Origin: Candidatus Omnitrophota bacterium
Lineage (GTDB): Bacteria; Ratteibacteria; UBA8468; B48-G9; JAFGKM01
Reading direction: 5' to 3'
Length of the DNA stretch: 20,450 nucleotides
NCBI GenBank assembly: GCA_023818745.1
Contig: JAMWBY010000016.1
Location: forward strand, 1 to 20,450
A model generated the notes under the pieces. That model was given only the letters and a program-made list of their open reading frames with translations, did not search any database and was not told where the DNA came from. A program made the translations under genes and the position numbers. This document shows, piece by piece, positions 6,691 through 15,185 of the stretch; positions within the stretch are counted from its first letter, which is position 1; the number at the start of each line of letters is the position of its first letter.

Positions 6691-7896
6691 ATGGAAAAAG
6701 AAATTGAAAGACAAATAGAGGTAATAAAGAAAAATACATGTGAAGTTATTGAAGAAGACGAGTTAAAGAACAAATTAAGAAAAGCGTTAAAAGAAAATAA
6801 ACCTCTTAGAATTAAATATGGTATTGACCCAACTGCACCTGAAATTCATCTGGGGCATACTGTTCCTATAAAGAAACTTAAAGATTTTCAGTCGCTTGGG
6901 CATAAAGTTATTTTTCTTATAGGTGATTTTACTGCAAGAATAGGTGATCCAACAGGCAGGAAAGAAACAAGACCAATACTTTCTCCTGAAGAGATTAGGA
7001 AAAACCTTGAAAATTATAAAGAACAGGTGGGTAGAATTCTTGACATTGATAAAACAGAATTTGTTTATAATTCAGAATGGTTGTCAAAACTTAATCTTGA
7101 AGAATTGATAAAGTTAACTTCCATATTTACAGTTGCTCAAATTCTTGAAAGAGAGGATTTTTCAGAAAGATATAAAGAAAATAAACCTATCTTTTTACAT
7201 GAGTTTTTATATCCTCTTTTGCAAGGTTATGATTCTTATTTTTTATCAGCAGATGTTGAAATTGGAGCAACAGAACAGAAATTTAATCTTCTTGCAGGGA
7301 GAACAATTCAGGCATATTTGGGACAGGAAAAACAGGTTGTAATAACAATGCCTATACTTATTGGAACAGATGGAAGATTAAAAATGAGTAAAACCTATAA
7401 AAATCATATACCAATAAATACAGACCCATTTGATATGTTTGGTAAAATTATGTCAATTCCTGATGCTATAATGAAAGATTATTTTTCACTTTTAACCGAT
7501 ATTGATTTAAAAACTTATGAAAAACTGATTAAAGAAAATCCAAGAGATGCGAAAGCAATGTTAGCACGGGAAATAGTTAAAAGTTTTTTTGGAACTTATG
7601 AGGCGGACAAAGCAGAAGAAGAATTTAATAGAATTTTTAGAGAGAAAGAAATACCAGAAGAAATACCAGAGATTAAATTTGATGAAGAAGTTCTCAGGGC
7701 TGATGAGGTTGAAATTTTAGAGTTACTCTGGAAAACAGGTATGGTAAGTTCAAAGTCAGAAGGAAGAAGGTTGATAAATCAAAAGGCGGTAAAAATTGAT
7801 GGACAACTTATTTCAGACCCTTATAAAAAAATTGAAATAAAGGACGGTATTATTGTGAAAATTGGAAAAAGAAGATTTTTTAAATTGAAAAAATGA
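6691..7896 (+). CDS. tyrS: Tyrosyl-tRNA synthetase
   Basis: This class I synthetase attaches tyrosine to tRNA-Tyr. The 401 residues show YGIDPTAPEIHLGH with the HIGH-type motif HLGH at 53-56, the adjacent GDFTARIGDPTGR block, and the KMSKS-loop equivalent KMSKT at 231-235, where the last Ser is Thr. An S4 RNA-binding domain occupies roughly the final 65 residues (GMVSSKSEGRRLINQKAVKI). The length and motifs fit the second bacterial TyrS type (TyrZ-like). The ATG at 6691 is the only sensible start given the complete N-terminal region, yet it has no Shine-Dalgarno and lies eight bases from a strong -10 box. It heads a plus-strand cluster of five genes; the aldolase begins seven bases after its stop codon. 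Confidence 0.97.
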   Translation: MEKEIERQIEVIKKNTCEVIEEDELKNKLRKALKENKPLRIKYGIDPTAPEIHLGHTVPIKKLKDFQSLGHKVIFLIGDFTARIGDPTGRKETRPILSPEEIRKNLENYKEQVGRILDIDKTEFVYNSEWLSKLNLEELIKLTSIFTVAQILEREDFSERYKENKPIFLHEFLYPLLQGYDSYFLSADVEIGATEQKFNLLAGRTIQAYLGQEKQVVITMPILIGTDGRLKMSKTYKNHIPINTDPFDMFGKIMSIPDAIMKDYFSLLTDIDLKTYEKLIKENPRDAKAMLAREIVKSFFGTYEADKAEEEFNRIFREKEIPEEIPEIKFDEEVLRADEVEILELLWKTGMVSSKSEGRRLINQKAVKIDGQLISDPYKKIEIKDGIIVKIGKRRFFKLKK

Positions 7897-7902
7897 ATAA
7901 AA

Positions 7903-8553
7903 ATGGAAGAAATAAGAAGAAAATTAACTGAGTATGGGAGGAAAATTGTTGAGAAAGGTCTTGTAGCAGGTCCAGGTGGTAACATAAGTGCAAGGGAAGG
8001 GGAGTTTGTATATTTATCTCCAAGTGGTTTTTTTCTTGATGAAATAAAGGAAGAAGAATGGATAAAGGTAAATTTAAAGACCGGTGAAATTTATAGTGAT
8101 TTAAGGCCAACATGTGAAATTTCAATGCATCTTGGTATATATTTAGAAAAAGAAAATATTAAAGCAGTTTTTCATACACATCCTCCTGTAACTATTGGTT
8201 TGATTTCAGCAGGTGTTAAATTTAAACCCTTTTTCCCTGATTTTGTTACTGTTTTAGGTAGAAATTTGCCAGTTATAGAGTATGTGACTCCTGGTGGAGA
8301 AGAAATAAGAAAAGCAGTTGTTAAAGAGATAAAAAATGCAAATGTGATATTGTTGAAAAATCATGGAGTTGTTGCGGTTGGAGAGTCAATAAAAGAAGCA
8401 TATACAAGAAGTTTAATTGTTGAAGAAGCAGCAAAGTCAATTTTTGTTGGAATACTTACTGGAAAAATTAAATATTTAAAAAAAAAGCAAATTGAGCAAA
8501 TAGAAAATCTTGAAGTAGAGGATTATAGGAAATCCCTTCTAAAGAAACAATGA
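7903..8553 (+). CDS. Class II aldolase/adducin family protein (FucA-like)
   Basis: The 216 residues match the zinc-dependent class II aldolase family, whose members cleave sugar phosphates such as L-fuculose-1-phosphate or act as sugar-phosphate dehydratases or epimerases. Phosphate-binding GPGGNIS lies at 23-29 and the SPSG loop at 39-42. A probable catalytic acid is Glu72 in CEISMHLGIY, and zinc ligands are His91 and His93 in FHTHPP and His154 in KNHGVVAVG. The E72/H91/H93/H154 spacing is close to that of E. coli FucA (73/92/94/155). The substrate cannot be told from sequence; a methylthioribulose-phosphate dehydratase or other use is possible. No fucose genes are nearby. The start lacks a strong Shine-Dalgarno, and the stop overlaps folP by four bases. 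Confidence 0.9.
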   Translation: MEEIRRKLTEYGRKIVEKGLVAGPGGNISAREGEFVYLSPSGFFLDEIKEEEWIKVNLKTGEIYSDLRPTCEISMHLGIYLEKENIKAVFHTHPPVTIGLISAGVKFKPFFPDFVTVLGRNLPVIEYVTPGGEEIRKAVVKEIKNANVILLKNHGVVAVGESIKEAYTRSLIVEEAAKSIFVGILTGKIKYLKKKQIEQIENLEVEDYRKSLLKKQ

Positions 8554-9395
8554 AATGGAAGATAAAAAACAGAATTTTTAAAATAGATAGACCCTTTATA
8601 ATGGGTATCCTAAATGTGACACCTGATTCTTTTTTTGATGGGGGTAAATATTTTGATATAGATAAAGCAGTTGAAAGAGGTATTGAAATTGAAAAAGAAG
8701 GTGCGGATATAATTGATATTGGTGGTGTTTCTACAAGACCTGGTAGTAGTCCTATAAATGAAGATGAGGAAATAAGCAGAGTTATTCCTATAATAAAAAT
8801 TCTTTCAAAAAAATTAAAAATTCCTATTTCTTGTGATACTTTTAGAAGTAAAGTGGCAGAAAAGGCATTAGAAAATGGTGCAGAGATTATAAATGATATA
8901 TCTAGTTTTTCAATAGATGAGAGATTACTTGATGTTATAAAAAGTTCCGATTGTGGATATATTTTAATGCATATGAAGGGAATTCCAGAAACTATGCAGA
9001 TAAATCCATATTATGAAAATGTAATAGAAGAAATATCAAAATTTTTTGAAAATAAAATTGAAATTATGAGAGAAAATAAAATAGATATTGAAAGGGTAGT
9101 TATTGATCCTGGGATTGGTTTTGGGAAAAGGGTTGTTGATAATTTAGAAATTCTTAAAAATCTAAATAAATTTAAAAAATTTGAAAGGCCAATTTTAATA
9201 GGAACAAGTAGAAAATCTTTTATAGGCAAAATTCTAAATCTTGAAGTAGAAGAACGTCTTGAACCTACTATTGCCACAAATGTTTATGCTTTTTTAAAAG
9301 GAGCTAATATCTTTAGGGTTCATGATGTTAAAGAAGTTAAGAGAGGAATTGATATAATATTTAAAATTGAAAAAAATGAGGATATTGTGTATTGA
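8550..9395 (+). CDS. folP: Dihydropteroate synthase
   Basis: FolP condenses 6-hydroxymethyl-dihydropterin pyrophosphate with p-aminobenzoate in folate synthesis. The 281 residues carry MGILNVTPDSFFDGG (18-32), the pterin/pABA loop DIGGVSTRPG (56-65), CDTFR, NDISS, the DPGIGFGK pterin-binding stretch and GTSRKSF with Lys222. In most relatives the second loop reads GGESTRPG, so Val in place of the usual Glu is a small departure; the flanking STRPG is intact. The start forms an ATGA overlap with the aldolase stop, and the 3' end overlaps ruvX by 20 bases from the chosen ruvX ATG. No other folate genes are in the window. Confidence 0.96.
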   Translation: MKWKIKNRIFKIDRPFIMGILNVTPDSFFDGGKYFDIDKAVERGIEIEKEGADIIDIGGVSTRPGSSPINEDEEISRVIPIIKILSKKLKIPISCDTFRSKVAEKALENGAEIINDISSFSIDERLLDVIKSSDCGYILMHMKGIPETMQINPYYENVIEEISKFFENKIEIMRENKIDIERVVIDPGIGFGKRVVDNLEILKNLNKFKKFERPILIGTSRKSFIGKILNLEVEERLEPTIATNVYAFLKGANIFRVHDVKEVKRGIDIIFKIEKNEDIVY

Positions 9396-9813
9396 TATTG
9401 GTGATAAAAATATAGGAATTGCAATTAGTGACGAAGAAAATTTAATAGCAAAAGGGCTTGGTAATATTAAGATGAATGATGATGTTATTATAAAAATTAA
9501 GGAACTTATTGAAAAATATAATGTTAACAAAATTGTCTATGGTTTTCCTTTAAAGATGGACGGTTCTTTTAGTGCTCAGACAGAAAAAGTGATGTCATTT
9601 ATCTCAAAATTAAAAAGTGAAATTAAAAATGTAGAATTTATTCCATGGGATGAACGTCTTACTACATCAATGGCAGAGAGATTTTTGATTTCTGCTGATT
9701 TAAGTAGAAAAAAAAGAAAAAAATATAGAGATAAATTATCAGCACAAATTATACTTCAAAACTATCTTGATTCATTAAATTCAAAAATAAACCAAGAGGA
9801 AATTGAATGGTAG
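9376..9813 (+). CDS. ruvX: Putative pre-16S rRNA nuclease / Holliday junction resolvase-like protein YqgF (RuvX)
   Basis: YqgF-family RNase H-fold proteins are tied to maturation of the 5' end of 16S rRNA. The 145 residues (from ATG 9376) include the first acidic residue Asp7 in CIDIGDKNIGIAISD, the IVYGFPLKMDG strand, WDERLTT with Glu93 and the C-terminal DKLSAQIILQNYL with Asp119, giving a complete acidic triad. A TTG at 9367 is in frame and would add three residues; I prefer the ATG because family proteins begin right at this beta strand. The gene overlaps folP by 20 bases and the following glycosyltransferase by seven bases, with no clear Shine-Dalgarno of its own, so it probably depends on coupled translation. 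Confidence 0.94.
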   Translation: MRILCIDIGDKNIGIAISDEENLIAKGLGNIKMNDDVIIKIKELIEKYNVNKIVYGFPLKMDGSFSAQTEKVMSFISKLKSEIKNVEFIPWDERLTTSMAERFLISADLSRKKRKKYRDKLSAQIILQNYLDSLNSKINQEEIEW

Positions 9814-11318
9814 AAAATGAAAAAACATTATATAATTATGCTTCCTTATTTTACAGGATATTTTTTATCACTTTAATTTTGAAACTCTTACTTTCCTATT
9901 TTTTTCCTTTAACAGGAGATGAAGCATATTTTATAACTACTGGGCAAAAATTTTATTTAGGATATTATGAACATCCTCCTATGGTATGGTGGCTTATATA
10001 TCTTTTTTCTTTTTTAGGAAAGAAAATTCACCATTTCTTTTTTTACAGATTACTTTCTGTTTTTTCCACTGTTATTGTTGCGTTTTTAATTTTAAAATTG
10101 CTCAAAAAGATAGATAAAAAAAAGGGGTTTTTAGTTGCCTCATTGTTTCTATTATCTCCGGTTCATATCCTTGGTTTTTTAATTACAACTGATACTCCTC
10201 TTTTTATTTTTACCTTTTTATCAGGAATATTTTTTTACTATGGAATTGAAAAAGGAGAGAAAAATTATTTTGTTCTTTCAGGTATTTTTTGGGGTTTGTC
10301 TTTCTTAAGTAAGTATTTTTCTGTTTTATACTTGCTTTCAATTTTAATTTACCTTTTTTATAGAAAAGAAAAAAAAATATGGCTTAATTTTATTCTATTT
10401 CTTATCGCATCTCTCCCTTTTATTTTCATAAACTTATATTGGAATTACACACATTGCTGGATAAATATTCTTTTTAATCTTGTTCATAGAAAAAGGAACT
10501 ATTATTTTCAGATAACAAATTTAATTGCCTTTTTCTTTTCTCTTTTTTTCCTTTTAACTCCTTATATTTTCTATTTACTTTTTAAGAATAGATTTTTAAT
10601 TAGTAAAAAAAATAATGAAGATTTCAATTTTTTCCTTTTTGTTTTTGCAATACCTGTGATTTTCTTTTTTATTCTTTCTTTTATTAGAATGGTTGGATTA
10701 CACTGGTATCTTTCTTTCATTCCATTTATTTTTATCCTTGCAAAAAATTTAGAAGAAAAAGAAATTTTGAAAAGTTTAAAAATTGCTTTTTTATTTGAAA
10801 TTTTTATTATTATACCCATAATTTTTATCACTTTTTGTCCTGTAAATCTTTTTAAAAACTTTAAAAAATATTCAGAAATAGTTATGTTTGGAAAACCTTA
10901 TTCTTTATGTGAATATATTAAAAAATTTGAAAAAAGATATATATTAGCAACACCTGGTTATACTGAATCAGCAATTATGAGTTATTATTGCAGAAATAAT
11001 TTTATTGTTTTTGGAAGTTTTGATCATAGTGGAAGACAATATGATTTTTCCTTTGATTTTAAAGAAATTGATGGCAAAGATATCTTGATTTTTTCTACTT
11101 ACTGGATAGATAAGAAAATCTATGAAAATTTTTTTGAAGAAATAATTGCCCATGAGATAATTGTTGAAGATGCTAAATTTTATTTACTTTTCTGTAAAAA
11201 ATTTAATTATCAAAATTATAGAGATATAATTTTAAGACAGATTTATGAAAGATTTTATAAGATTCCAAAATTTTTACCTTTTAAAGGAAATTTTTTTAAG
11301 GAAAAATACAATCTCTAA
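9807..11318 (+). CDS. Integral membrane glycosyltransferase, GT39/ArnT-like (PMT_2 family)
   Basis: The 503-residue protein is strongly hydrophobic with about ten membrane segments, Phe/Ile/Leu-rich, and ends in a soluble C-terminal region of roughly 150 residues. The first periplasmic loop has LTGDEAYF with Asp38-Glu39 and YYEHPPMVWW with His56, the signature of dolichyl/undecaprenyl-phosphate-sugar-dependent transferases of the PMT/ArnT superfamily. Such enzymes move a sugar from a lipid carrier onto protein or lipid on the outer face of the membrane. The acceptor cannot be deduced. A GAGGA ribosome binding site lies six bases before the ATG at 9807, which overlaps the ruvX stop. It is the last gene of the plus-strand cluster and converges on malic enzyme across 40 bases that hold a U-rich run but no convincing terminator stem. 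Confidence 0.87.
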   Translation: MVENEKTLYNYASLFYRIFFITLILKLLLSYFFPLTGDEAYFITTGQKFYLGYYEHPPMVWWLIYLFSFLGKKIHHFFFYRLLSVFSTVIVAFLILKLLKKIDKKKGFLVASLFLLSPVHILGFLITTDTPLFIFTFLSGIFFYYGIEKGEKNYFVLSGIFWGLSFLSKYFSVLYLLSILIYLFYRKEKKIWLNFILFLIASLPFIFINLYWNYTHCWINILFNLVHRKRNYYFQITNLIAFFFSLFFLLTPYIFYLLFKNRFLISKKNNEDFNFFLFVFAIPVIFFFILSFIRMVGLHWYLSFIPFIFILAKNLEEKEILKSLKIAFLFEIFIIIPIIFITFCPVNLFKNFKKYSEIVMFGKPYSLCEYIKKFEKRYILATPGYTESAIMSYYCRNNFIVFGSFDHSGRQYDFSFDFKEIDGKDILIFSTYWIDKKIYENFFEEIIAHEIIVEDAKFYLLFCKKFNYQNYRDIILRQIYERFYKIPKFLPFKGNFFKEKYNL

Positions 11319-11358
11319 TATTTATTCCACAGCTTTTTTTAACTAAAAGATAAATAAA

Positions 11359-12522
11359 TTAAGAAGAAAGTGCGGCTTTTTTTACATTATATGCTACTAC
11401 TTTTGCTACATTTTTATCAAGTGCAGAAGGTATTATGTAAGATGGTGAAAGTTTTTTCTCAGGGATATAGTTTGCTATGGCCAAACTTGCTGCGATTTTC
11501 ATTTTCTCTGTTATTTTTTTACTTTTTGCATCAAAAGTTCCTCTGAAAATTCCTGGGAATGCAAGAAGATTATTTATTTGGTTTGGAAAATCGCTTCTTC
11601 CAGTTCCGACAATATAAGCACCTGCCTTTTTTGCTTTATCAGGCATTATTTCAGGGATTGGATTACTCATAGCAAAGACAGTTGGATATTTATTCATACT
11701 TTTAATCATCTCTTCTGTAACAAGATTTGGTCCTGAAACACCTATAAAAACATCAGATTCTTTCATCGCATCTTTCAGTGTTCCTTTTTTTGATTCTTCC
11801 CATAAATATTCTAATATTTCTTCTTTTGCAAAGTTCATATTTTCTTTTCTTCCTTTATAAATTATCCCTTCTCTATCACACAATAAAATTTTTCTTGCCC
11901 CTGCCTTATATAAAATTTTAGTTATTGCAATTCCAGCTGCTCCTGCTCCATTTATTACAATTTTTATATTCTGTATATTTTTATTTGAAAGTTTTAAAGA
12001 ATTTATTAAAGCAGCAAGCACAACAATAGCAGTTCCGTCCTGATCATCGTGAAAGACAGGAATATCTAAATCTTCATTCAATTTTCTTTCAATTAAAAAA
12101 CATCTTGGTGCAGATATATCTTCAAGATTTATTCCGCCAAAAGCAGGGGAGATTTTTTTTACTGTAGCAATTATCTCATCTGGATTTTGAGTATCAAGAC
12201 ATATAGGGATTGCATCTACACCGCCAAATTCTTTAAATAGAATTGCTTTACCTTCCATTACAGGAAGTGCTGCTTTTGCTCCAATATTTCCAAGTCCTAA
12301 AACTGCGCTTCCATCAGTTACTATCGCAACAACATTTCCCTTCCATGTATAATCATAAACTAAATTTTCATTTTTTTTTATTTCAAGACAGGGGATAGCA
12401 ACTCCAGGCGTGTAAGCAAGTGATAAATCTTTTTTTGTTTTCAATATGACTTTTGATTTTATCTCAAGTTTTCCTTTTACCTTTTTATGTAGTTTTAGTG
12501 CTTCTTTTGATATGTTTTTCAT
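11359..12522 (-). CDS. NAD(P)-dependent malic enzyme
   Basis: The enzyme oxidatively decarboxylates malate to pyruvate. The 387-residue short bacterial form shows the N-terminal LAYTPGVAIPC with catalytic Tyr37, TDGSAVLGLGNIGAKAALPVMEGKA with Lys92, metal-binding LEDISAP (Glu134/Asp135) and FHDDQDGTA (Asp159/Asp160), and the Rossmann GAGAAG motif at 192-197. It lacks the phosphotransacetylase-like C-terminal domain of MaeB, so it is the stand-alone type. NAD versus NADP preference is not readable here. Its ATG overlaps the hppA stop as ATGA and it has no separate ribosome site, so translation is coupled to the pyrophosphatase. It is the last gene of the long minus-strand cluster. Confidence 0.95.
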   Translation of the reverse strand: MKNISKEALKLHKKVKGKLEIKSKVILKTKKDLSLAYTPGVAIPCLEIKKNENLVYDYTWKGNVVAIVTDGSAVLGLGNIGAKAALPVMEGKAILFKEFGGVDAIPICLDTQNPDEIIATVKKISPAFGGINLEDISAPRCFLIERKLNEDLDIPVFHDDQDGTAIVVLAALINSLKLSNKNIQNIKIVINGAGAAGIAITKILYKAGARKILLCDREGIIYKGRKENMNFAKEEILEYLWEESKKGTLKDAMKESDVFIGVSGPNLVTEEMIKSMNKYPTVFAMSNPIPEIMPDKAKKAGAYIVGTGRSDFPNQINNLLAFPGIFRGTFDAKSKKITEKMKIAASLAIANYIPEKKLSPSYIIPSALDKNVAKVVAYNVKKAALSS

Positions 12523-14612
12523 TTAAATAAAGAGTTTTTAACGATAAATCCAGCAAAAACAATTGAAACGATTGAAATAAGTTTTATAAGGATGTTTAAA
12601 GAAGGACCTGCAGTATCTTTGAATGGGTCTCCAACTGTATCTCCTGTTACAGATGCTTTATGTGCATCTGTTCCTTTACCACCGAAATTTCCTTTTTCAA
12701 TATATTTTTTAGCATTATCCCATGCAGCACCTGAATTTGCCATCATAATTGCAACGGAAAACCCACTTGTTAAAGCTCCACATAATAGTCCAACAACACC
12801 ATCAACTCCCAAGAAAATACCAACGACTATAGGAAGAATAACTGTTAAAATTGATGGCAGAAGCATTTCTTTTTGTGCTGATTTTGTGCATATGTCAACT
12901 GCTTTTGCATAGTCAGGTTTTGTTTTTCCTTCTAAAAGTCCTGATATTTCTTTAAATTGTCTTCTAACTTCTTGAACAATCTGCTGCGCAGTTCTACCAA
13001 CTGCTTTTAAAGCCATTGAACAGAAAAAGAATGGATACATAGCACCAATGAATACACCACTTAGAACTCTAAAATTCATTATTGATAAATCCATTTTTCC
13101 TCCAAGGAGAACAATTTGTTCTTTATATGCAGCAATTAAAGCAAGGGCTGTTAAAGCGGCAGAACCAATTGCAAATCCTTTTCCTGTCGCAGCAGTTGTA
13201 TTTCCAAGAGCATCAAGGGCATCAGTCCTTTGTCTTACAAAAGGTGGTTGATGTGTCATTTCAGCATTTCCACCAGCATTATCGGCAACAGGTCCATAAG
13301 CATCAGTTGCAAGGGTAATTCCAAGAGTACTTAAAAGTCCAACACCTGCAAGTCCAATTCCATACAATCCAACTTCAGGGTGGTAAAGTCCACCTGCAAA
13401 AATATAAGCACATATTGTTGCTATTACAACAGTCAAAACAGGAGCAACTGTTGATAACATTCCTGTTGAAATTCCTTCAATTATTACAGTTGCGTGTCCA
13501 GTTAGTGCACTTTTTGAAATTGCTCTTGTAGGTGGATATGTGTCAGAAGTGAAAAATTCAGTAAAAAATCCAATTAAAATACCCGCTATTATTCCACTTA
13601 AAATTGAAATATAAAGTCCTTTGTATTGGTATCCAAGTAATTTTACAACAGCAAAATAAGAAAATATAAGAACCAAAATTGAAGTTAAATAAATTCCTCT
13701 TCTTAATGCTCGTAAAAGATTTGCTTGAGTTGCTTCTTCAGATGATTTAACAAAAAGTGAACCAATTATTGAAGAAATAACTCCTATTGTTGCGATTAAC
13801 ATTGGTAAAGAAATTCCTTTAATTCCAAAACCTGCAGCATAAGCAAGAGCCATAGTTGCAATTATAGCATCTGTGTATGATTCATATAGGTCTGCACCCA
13901 TACCAGCAACATCTCCTACATTATCTCCAACATTATCAGCAATTACCGCAGGGTTTCTTGGGTCATCTTCTGGTATCCCTGCTTCAACTTTTCCAACAAG
14001 GTCTGCACCTACATCTGCTCCTTTTGTATAAATTCCACCCCCAACTCTTGCAAAAAGTGCTTGAGCACTTGCTCCCATACCAAAACATAACATTGTTGAT
14101 GTTATATATCTTAATCTTTCTCCTATTTCATAACCTCTGTTTCTATAAAACCATGTTAATAGGTTATACCATATACTTATATCTAAAAGTGCAAGTCCAA
14201 CAACAACAAGTCCCATAACAAGTCCTGCAGAAAAAGCTATTCTTAAAGCACTATTTAAAGAGTTTTTAGCAGCAAATGCAGTCCTCGCACTTGCTCTTGT
14301 AGCAATTGTCATTCCAATATAACCACTTAAAGCAGAAAAAAAGCCACCAGTTAAAAAAGCAAAAGGGACAAAGATTGGAAGGTAATTACGGATAGAAAGA
14401 ACTATAAGAACTACAAAGACAACACTGAAGAATATACCTACTCCCTTATACTGTCTTTTTAAGTATGCTTTAGCTCCTATTTTCACTGCTTCTGCAATTT
14501 CTATCATTTCAGGTGTTCCTTCTGGTTTTTTTAAAATATATCTTGCTAAATATCCAGTATAAGCAAGAGCAAAAACAGAACCAATTATTGTAATTAATTG
14601 AGAATAATCCAT
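12519..14612 (-). CDS. hppA: Membrane-bound ion-translocating pyrophosphatase, K+-dependent type
   Basis: This integral membrane enzyme hydrolyses pyrophosphate and pumps H+ and/or Na+. The 697 residues have about 16 membrane segments and the catalytic blocks GADVGADLVGKVE (198-210), EDDPRNPAVIADNVGDNVGDVAG, TDAYGPVADNAGGNAEM (436-452) and GNTTAATGKGFAIGSA (470-485). Ala474 in the last motif is the residue that marks K+-dependent enzymes; K+-independent ones have Lys there. Glu244 in GADLYESY sits at the position occupied in Na+-pumping and some K+-dependent H+-pumping members, so the pumped ion remains open. A GGAAGGAGG site precedes the ATG at 14612. The gene follows pth by 15 bases and is coupled to malic enzyme downstream. 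It would recover energy from pyrophosphate released in biosynthesis. Confidence 0.97.
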   Translation of the reverse strand: MDYSQLITIIGSVFALAYTGYLARYILKKPEGTPEMIEIAEAVKIGAKAYLKRQYKGVGIFFSVVFVVLIVLSIRNYLPIFVPFAFLTGGFFSALSGYIGMTIATRASARTAFAAKNSLNSALRIAFSAGLVMGLVVVGLALLDISIWYNLLTWFYRNRGYEIGERLRYITSTMLCFGMGASAQALFARVGGGIYTKGADVGADLVGKVEAGIPEDDPRNPAVIADNVGDNVGDVAGMGADLYESYTDAIIATMALAYAAGFGIKGISLPMLIATIGVISSIIGSLFVKSSEEATQANLLRALRRGIYLTSILVLIFSYFAVVKLLGYQYKGLYISILSGIIAGILIGFFTEFFTSDTYPPTRAISKSALTGHATVIIEGISTGMLSTVAPVLTVVIATICAYIFAGGLYHPEVGLYGIGLAGVGLLSTLGITLATDAYGPVADNAGGNAEMTHQPPFVRQRTDALDALGNTTAATGKGFAIGSAALTALALIAAYKEQIVLLGGKMDLSIMNFRVLSGVFIGAMYPFFFCSMALKAVGRTAQQIVQEVRRQFKEISGLLEGKTKPDYAKAVDICTKSAQKEMLLPSILTVILPIVVGIFLGVDGVVGLLCGALTSGFSVAIMMANSGAAWDNAKKYIEKGNFGGKGTDAHKASVTGDTVGDPFKDTAGPSLNILIKLISIVSIVFAGFIVKNSLFK

Positions 14613-14627
14613 TTTTCCTCCTTCCTT

Positions 14628-15185
14628 TTAATTATTATATAAACTCATTGCTTTTTCTAAATTACTTTTTAAAATTTCTTTAATTGCAGCAACTACCCTT
14701 TTTGTTGTTTCTTCAATAATTTCTTTTTCTTCAGGTAAAAATGGAGATAAAACATATTCAATATAATTTGTTTCAATTTTTTCTCCCCTTATTCCAACTC
14801 TTATTCTTACAAAATTATCATTTTTCAAGTTTTCAATAACTGATATCACACCCTTATGTCCGCCGGGTCCTCTATCTCTTATTATTTTTATTTTTCCAAG
14901 TTGAATATCAAGGTCATCATGGATAAGATATAAATTTTCTACCTTTGCTTTAAAAAAGTCAAGAGCCATTTTTACTGCTATTCCACTTTCATTCATATAA
15001 GTTTTTGGTTTTACTATTATTGTTTCTTTTCCTTCCATGTCTATTTTCCAGCCAGTAAAATATTTTTTTTTATAAATTTCAATAATTTTAGCACTTTCCT
15101 TTATTTTTTCAACTACTTTAAATCCAACATTATGTCTTGTTGCTAAATATTCTTTTCCAGGATTTCCAAGACCAACGAAAATCAT
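14628..15185 (-). CDS. pth: Peptidyl-tRNA hydrolase
   Basis: Pth frees tRNA from prematurely released peptidyl-tRNA. The 185 residues carry FVGLGNPG with Asn8, RHNVGF with the catalytic His18, KPKTYMNESG with Met64/Asn65, HDDLD with Asp90, and GPGGHKG with His110. Lys111 stands where E. coli Pth has Asn114; GGHKG variants appear familiar in the family, so I read this as tolerated. The length is normal. The ATG overlaps the rplY stop by four bases (ATGA), and the linkage rplY-pth is common among bacteria. Confidence 0.96.
   Translation of the reverse strand: MIFVGLGNPGKEYLATRHNVGFKVVEKIKESAKIIEIYKKKYFTGWKIDMEGKETIIVKPKTYMNESGIAVKMALDFFKAKVENLYLIHDDLDIQLGKIKIIRDRGPGGHKGVISVIENLKNDNFVRIRVGIRGEKIETNYIEYVLSPFLPEEKEIIEETTKRVVAAIKEILKSNLEKAMSLYNN

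Noticed and set aside
9367..9376. TTG at 9367 as the ruvX start
   Set aside because: Only three residues are gained and the ATG at 9376 starts exactly at the first beta strand of the fold.
11319..11358. Possible bidirectional terminator between the GT39 gene and malic enzyme
   Set aside because: There is a run of T at about 11333-11339 and an A/T-only inverted repeat (ATTTATT/AATAAAT) with a long loop, but no GC-containing stem next to the run.
12592..12912. Open frame on the plus strand across hppA, and similar long frames at 13048-13318 and 13877-14218
   Set aside because: These are antisense shadows of a long, strongly conserved membrane-protein gene; they have no family motifs or ribosome sites.
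14850..14860. Loss of function of Pth through Lys111 in place of Asn
   Set aside because: All other active-site residues are intact, and GGHKG appears to occur in other family members, so there is no ground to call it inactive.
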